Shown in pieces: positions 62,899-64,000 of a DNA stretch of 64,000 nt; within the stretch, counting starts at the first letter, position 1, and each line of letters opens with the position of its first letter. The translations under genes were made by a program, and so were the position numbers. The DNA comes from Diplonema japonicum. Lineage: Eukaryota; Euglenozoa; Diplonemea; Diplonemida; Diplonemidae. The stretch covers positions 496,001 to 560,000 of the forward strand of contig OZ025662.1 in the NCBI GenBank assembly GCA_964019335.1. The letters run 5' to 3'. The notes beneath the pieces were generated by a model that made no database searches, was not told the DNA's origin, and saw only the letters and a list, made by a program, of their open reading frames with translations.

Positions 62899-63490
62899 AT
62901 TTTTTTCATTTTCTTTTTTGTTAGGGGGTGGTCCTCAAGTGGGATTCATCGCCTTTTGTTTGTTTTGTTTTTTACACAAAAAAGACCGCGCCATTGTATT
63001 CTCTGTCTCTATCTCTCTCTTTTTTTTTCTCAGGGGGGGATCAAAAGGTGTTACCTTTTGTCTTCCCCTCCTCTCCCTTTCTTTCTTTCTGAGCGGCTCT
63101 TCCGACTTCAAAAAAAAACAAAGAGGGGAAGAAGAAGAAGAGGGAAAAAAAAAAACGCTGGCAACGGGCAAAAAAAAAAGCCCCCTTTTTTTGTCGGGTG
63201 GGTGGGGTGGGGGGGTCTTGAGGATCACTTTTTTTTGTGTTCTTGATAGACTCCAAATTTGTCGCCGGTTCTTTTTCGACACCGCAGGGTTGATCTTCGA
63301 TTAGTTAAGCGACAAGATTTAAGGGGTTTTTTTGATACCCTCCCCCCGGGGTGAGTAAGTAATTTAAAAAAAAAGGATCAAAAGGCACATGACCATTTCT
63401 TCCCCCTCCCTCATTCTTCGAAAGAGAAAAACAAATAATAACAACAACAACAACAACAAAAAGGAACGAAATAATATTTTAAAAAAAAAT
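62899..63490 (+). other. intergenic spacer
   Basis: Pyrimidine tracts, G/A runs and CAA-repeat DNA (AACAACAACAACAACAA at 63440-63458). A frame over 63000-63300 is low-complexity. Nothing else seen; the acceptor for the next gene is not obvious. Confidence 0.55.
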
Positions 63491-63778
63491 ATGGGCTTCC
63501 GAGATATCTCAAAGGATGTTCTGGCGTTGGGTGGTATGAGGGAGAGGGGAAACAAATGAGGAGAAAAAAAAAGAGAAAAAAAAACAGTAATTCTTGGTCT
63601 TGGTTCTTCGTATTACACATGGAAGCCCCTGATGGATGACCCTGATGGGTTCCGTAGATCGGCTGCTGAGGCAAAGCAGGAGAGCGATGAGTTGAGAGAA
63701 CGAATTAAATTCAAGCAGGAGCAGATGCAGCTGCAGAAGACACTAGAAGCGGCGCGAAAGAGTGACAAGGATGAGTAG
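63491..63778 (+). CDS. 77-aa single-span protein with a C-terminal helix, 2 exons
   Basis: Predicted join 63491-63533, 63588-63778, giving 77 aa. The 54-bp intron is GTATGA...AACAG. Exon 1 encodes MGFRDISKDVLALG, and the junction gives GVILGLGSSYYTWKPLMDD, a short hydrophobic segment (about residues 9-25). The rest is a charged helix (AEAKQESDELRERIKFKQEQ, then MQLQKTLEAARKSDKDE). This shape, one short membrane segment followed by a soluble helix, is common among mitochondrial respiratory-complex accessory and assembly proteins, but I cannot name it. It lies 122 bp before the third SCP2 copy. Confidence 0.65.
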
Positions 63779-63899
63779 GAACTGCTTTTTTATCTTTTCT
63801 GTTTTTTTTTTTTTTTTTTTTCAACATCGCCTTTCGTTTCCCCCACGTTAACATTTGAATATAAACAGTTATTAAAAAAAAAAAAAAAAAACACACAAA

Positions 63900-64000
63900 A
63901 TGGCCGACGCCCTTTTCGCGAAGATGTCCGCAGCCCTCGGGACCCCTGCTGGTCAGGCTGCGGCGAAGAAGATCAACGAGGTGATCACGTACGAGTTCCC
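63900..64000 (+). CDS. SCP2 sterol-binding domain protein, copy 3 (cut by window end)
   Basis: The first 101 bases from the ATG are identical to copies 1 and 2 (33 residues, to YEF plus one base pair of the next codons). Upstream, CAGTTATTAAAAA... and ACACACAAA are unrelated to the other copies apart from AAA before the ATG. The rest of the gene is beyond the right edge. Confidence 0.88.
   Translation, partial: MADALFAKMSAALGTPAGQAAAKKINEVITYEF

Overview
The window is nuclear DNA of a eukaryotic microbe, most likely a euglenozoan and plausibly a diplonemid. The reasons are: (1) all of about 25 recognisable genes lie on the + strand; (2) most starts are preceded by a pyrimidine tract, an AG and a short A-rich leader, as expected for spliced-leader trans-splicing of polycistronic transcripts; (3) the alpha-tubulin at 8084-9439 is 451 aa long and ends in the EEDVEEY-type tail I associate with euglenozoans. 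No spliced-leader RNA gene, tRNA or complete rRNA gene was recognised, so the lineage call remains an inference. Genes are also interrupted by very short cis-introns (35-69 bp), nearly all starting GTATG and ending AG. Joining across them recovers several proteins that are broken in single reading frames, and two small genes that are otherwise easy to miss (49413-49690 and 63491-63778).

Layout. 1-23.4 kb is a dense gene array: coiled-coil protein (partial), sterol-carrier-protein-2 (SCP2) copy 1, a small unknown, a TFIIIC90-like subunit, a cathepsin-D-like aspartic protease, a thioredoxin with an extra domain, alpha-tubulin, a TBC Rab-GAP, a cysteine-rich membrane protein, an SGT co-chaperone, a 1,374-aa coiled-coil protein, a triple-RRM protein and a WEE1-like kinase. 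23.4-38.7 kb is mostly a repeat graveyard: dispersed repeat families, terminal-inverted-repeat elements, an LSU rRNA fragment, the 3' part of a frameshifted non-LTR retrotransposon and a 183-bp-arm near-perfect hairpin. One PP2C phosphatase gene sits inside it.

38.7-51.7 kb is a second gene array: ADAT/ADAR-type adenosine deaminase, SCP2 copy 2, an ankyrin protein, a helical unknown, a 1,132-aa pseudo-DEAD-helicase/repeat/EF-hand fusion, a His-rich mini-protein, a centrin-like EF-hand protein and a JmjC membrane protein. 51.7-54.4 kb holds a 1.4-kb inverted-repeat element with a hAT transposase relic. 54.4-64 kb continues with a cyclic-nucleotide-domain protein, a kinase-IQ-EF-hand protein in five exons, a phosphoglycerate-mutase-like enzyme, a MORN protein, three small membrane-type proteins and the start of SCP2 copy 3.

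The genes do not form one pathway. They mix cytoskeleton or flagellum-type functions (tubulin, centrin-like, MORN, coiled coils), signalling (kinases, PP2C, cNMP, TBC) and housekeeping, as expected for a directional cluster grouped by transcription rather than function. The most unusual features are the three SCP2 coding sequences, identical to the base within unrelated flanks; the helicase-like protein that has lost its catalytic motifs; the uniform mini-introns; and the nested inverted-repeat elements.
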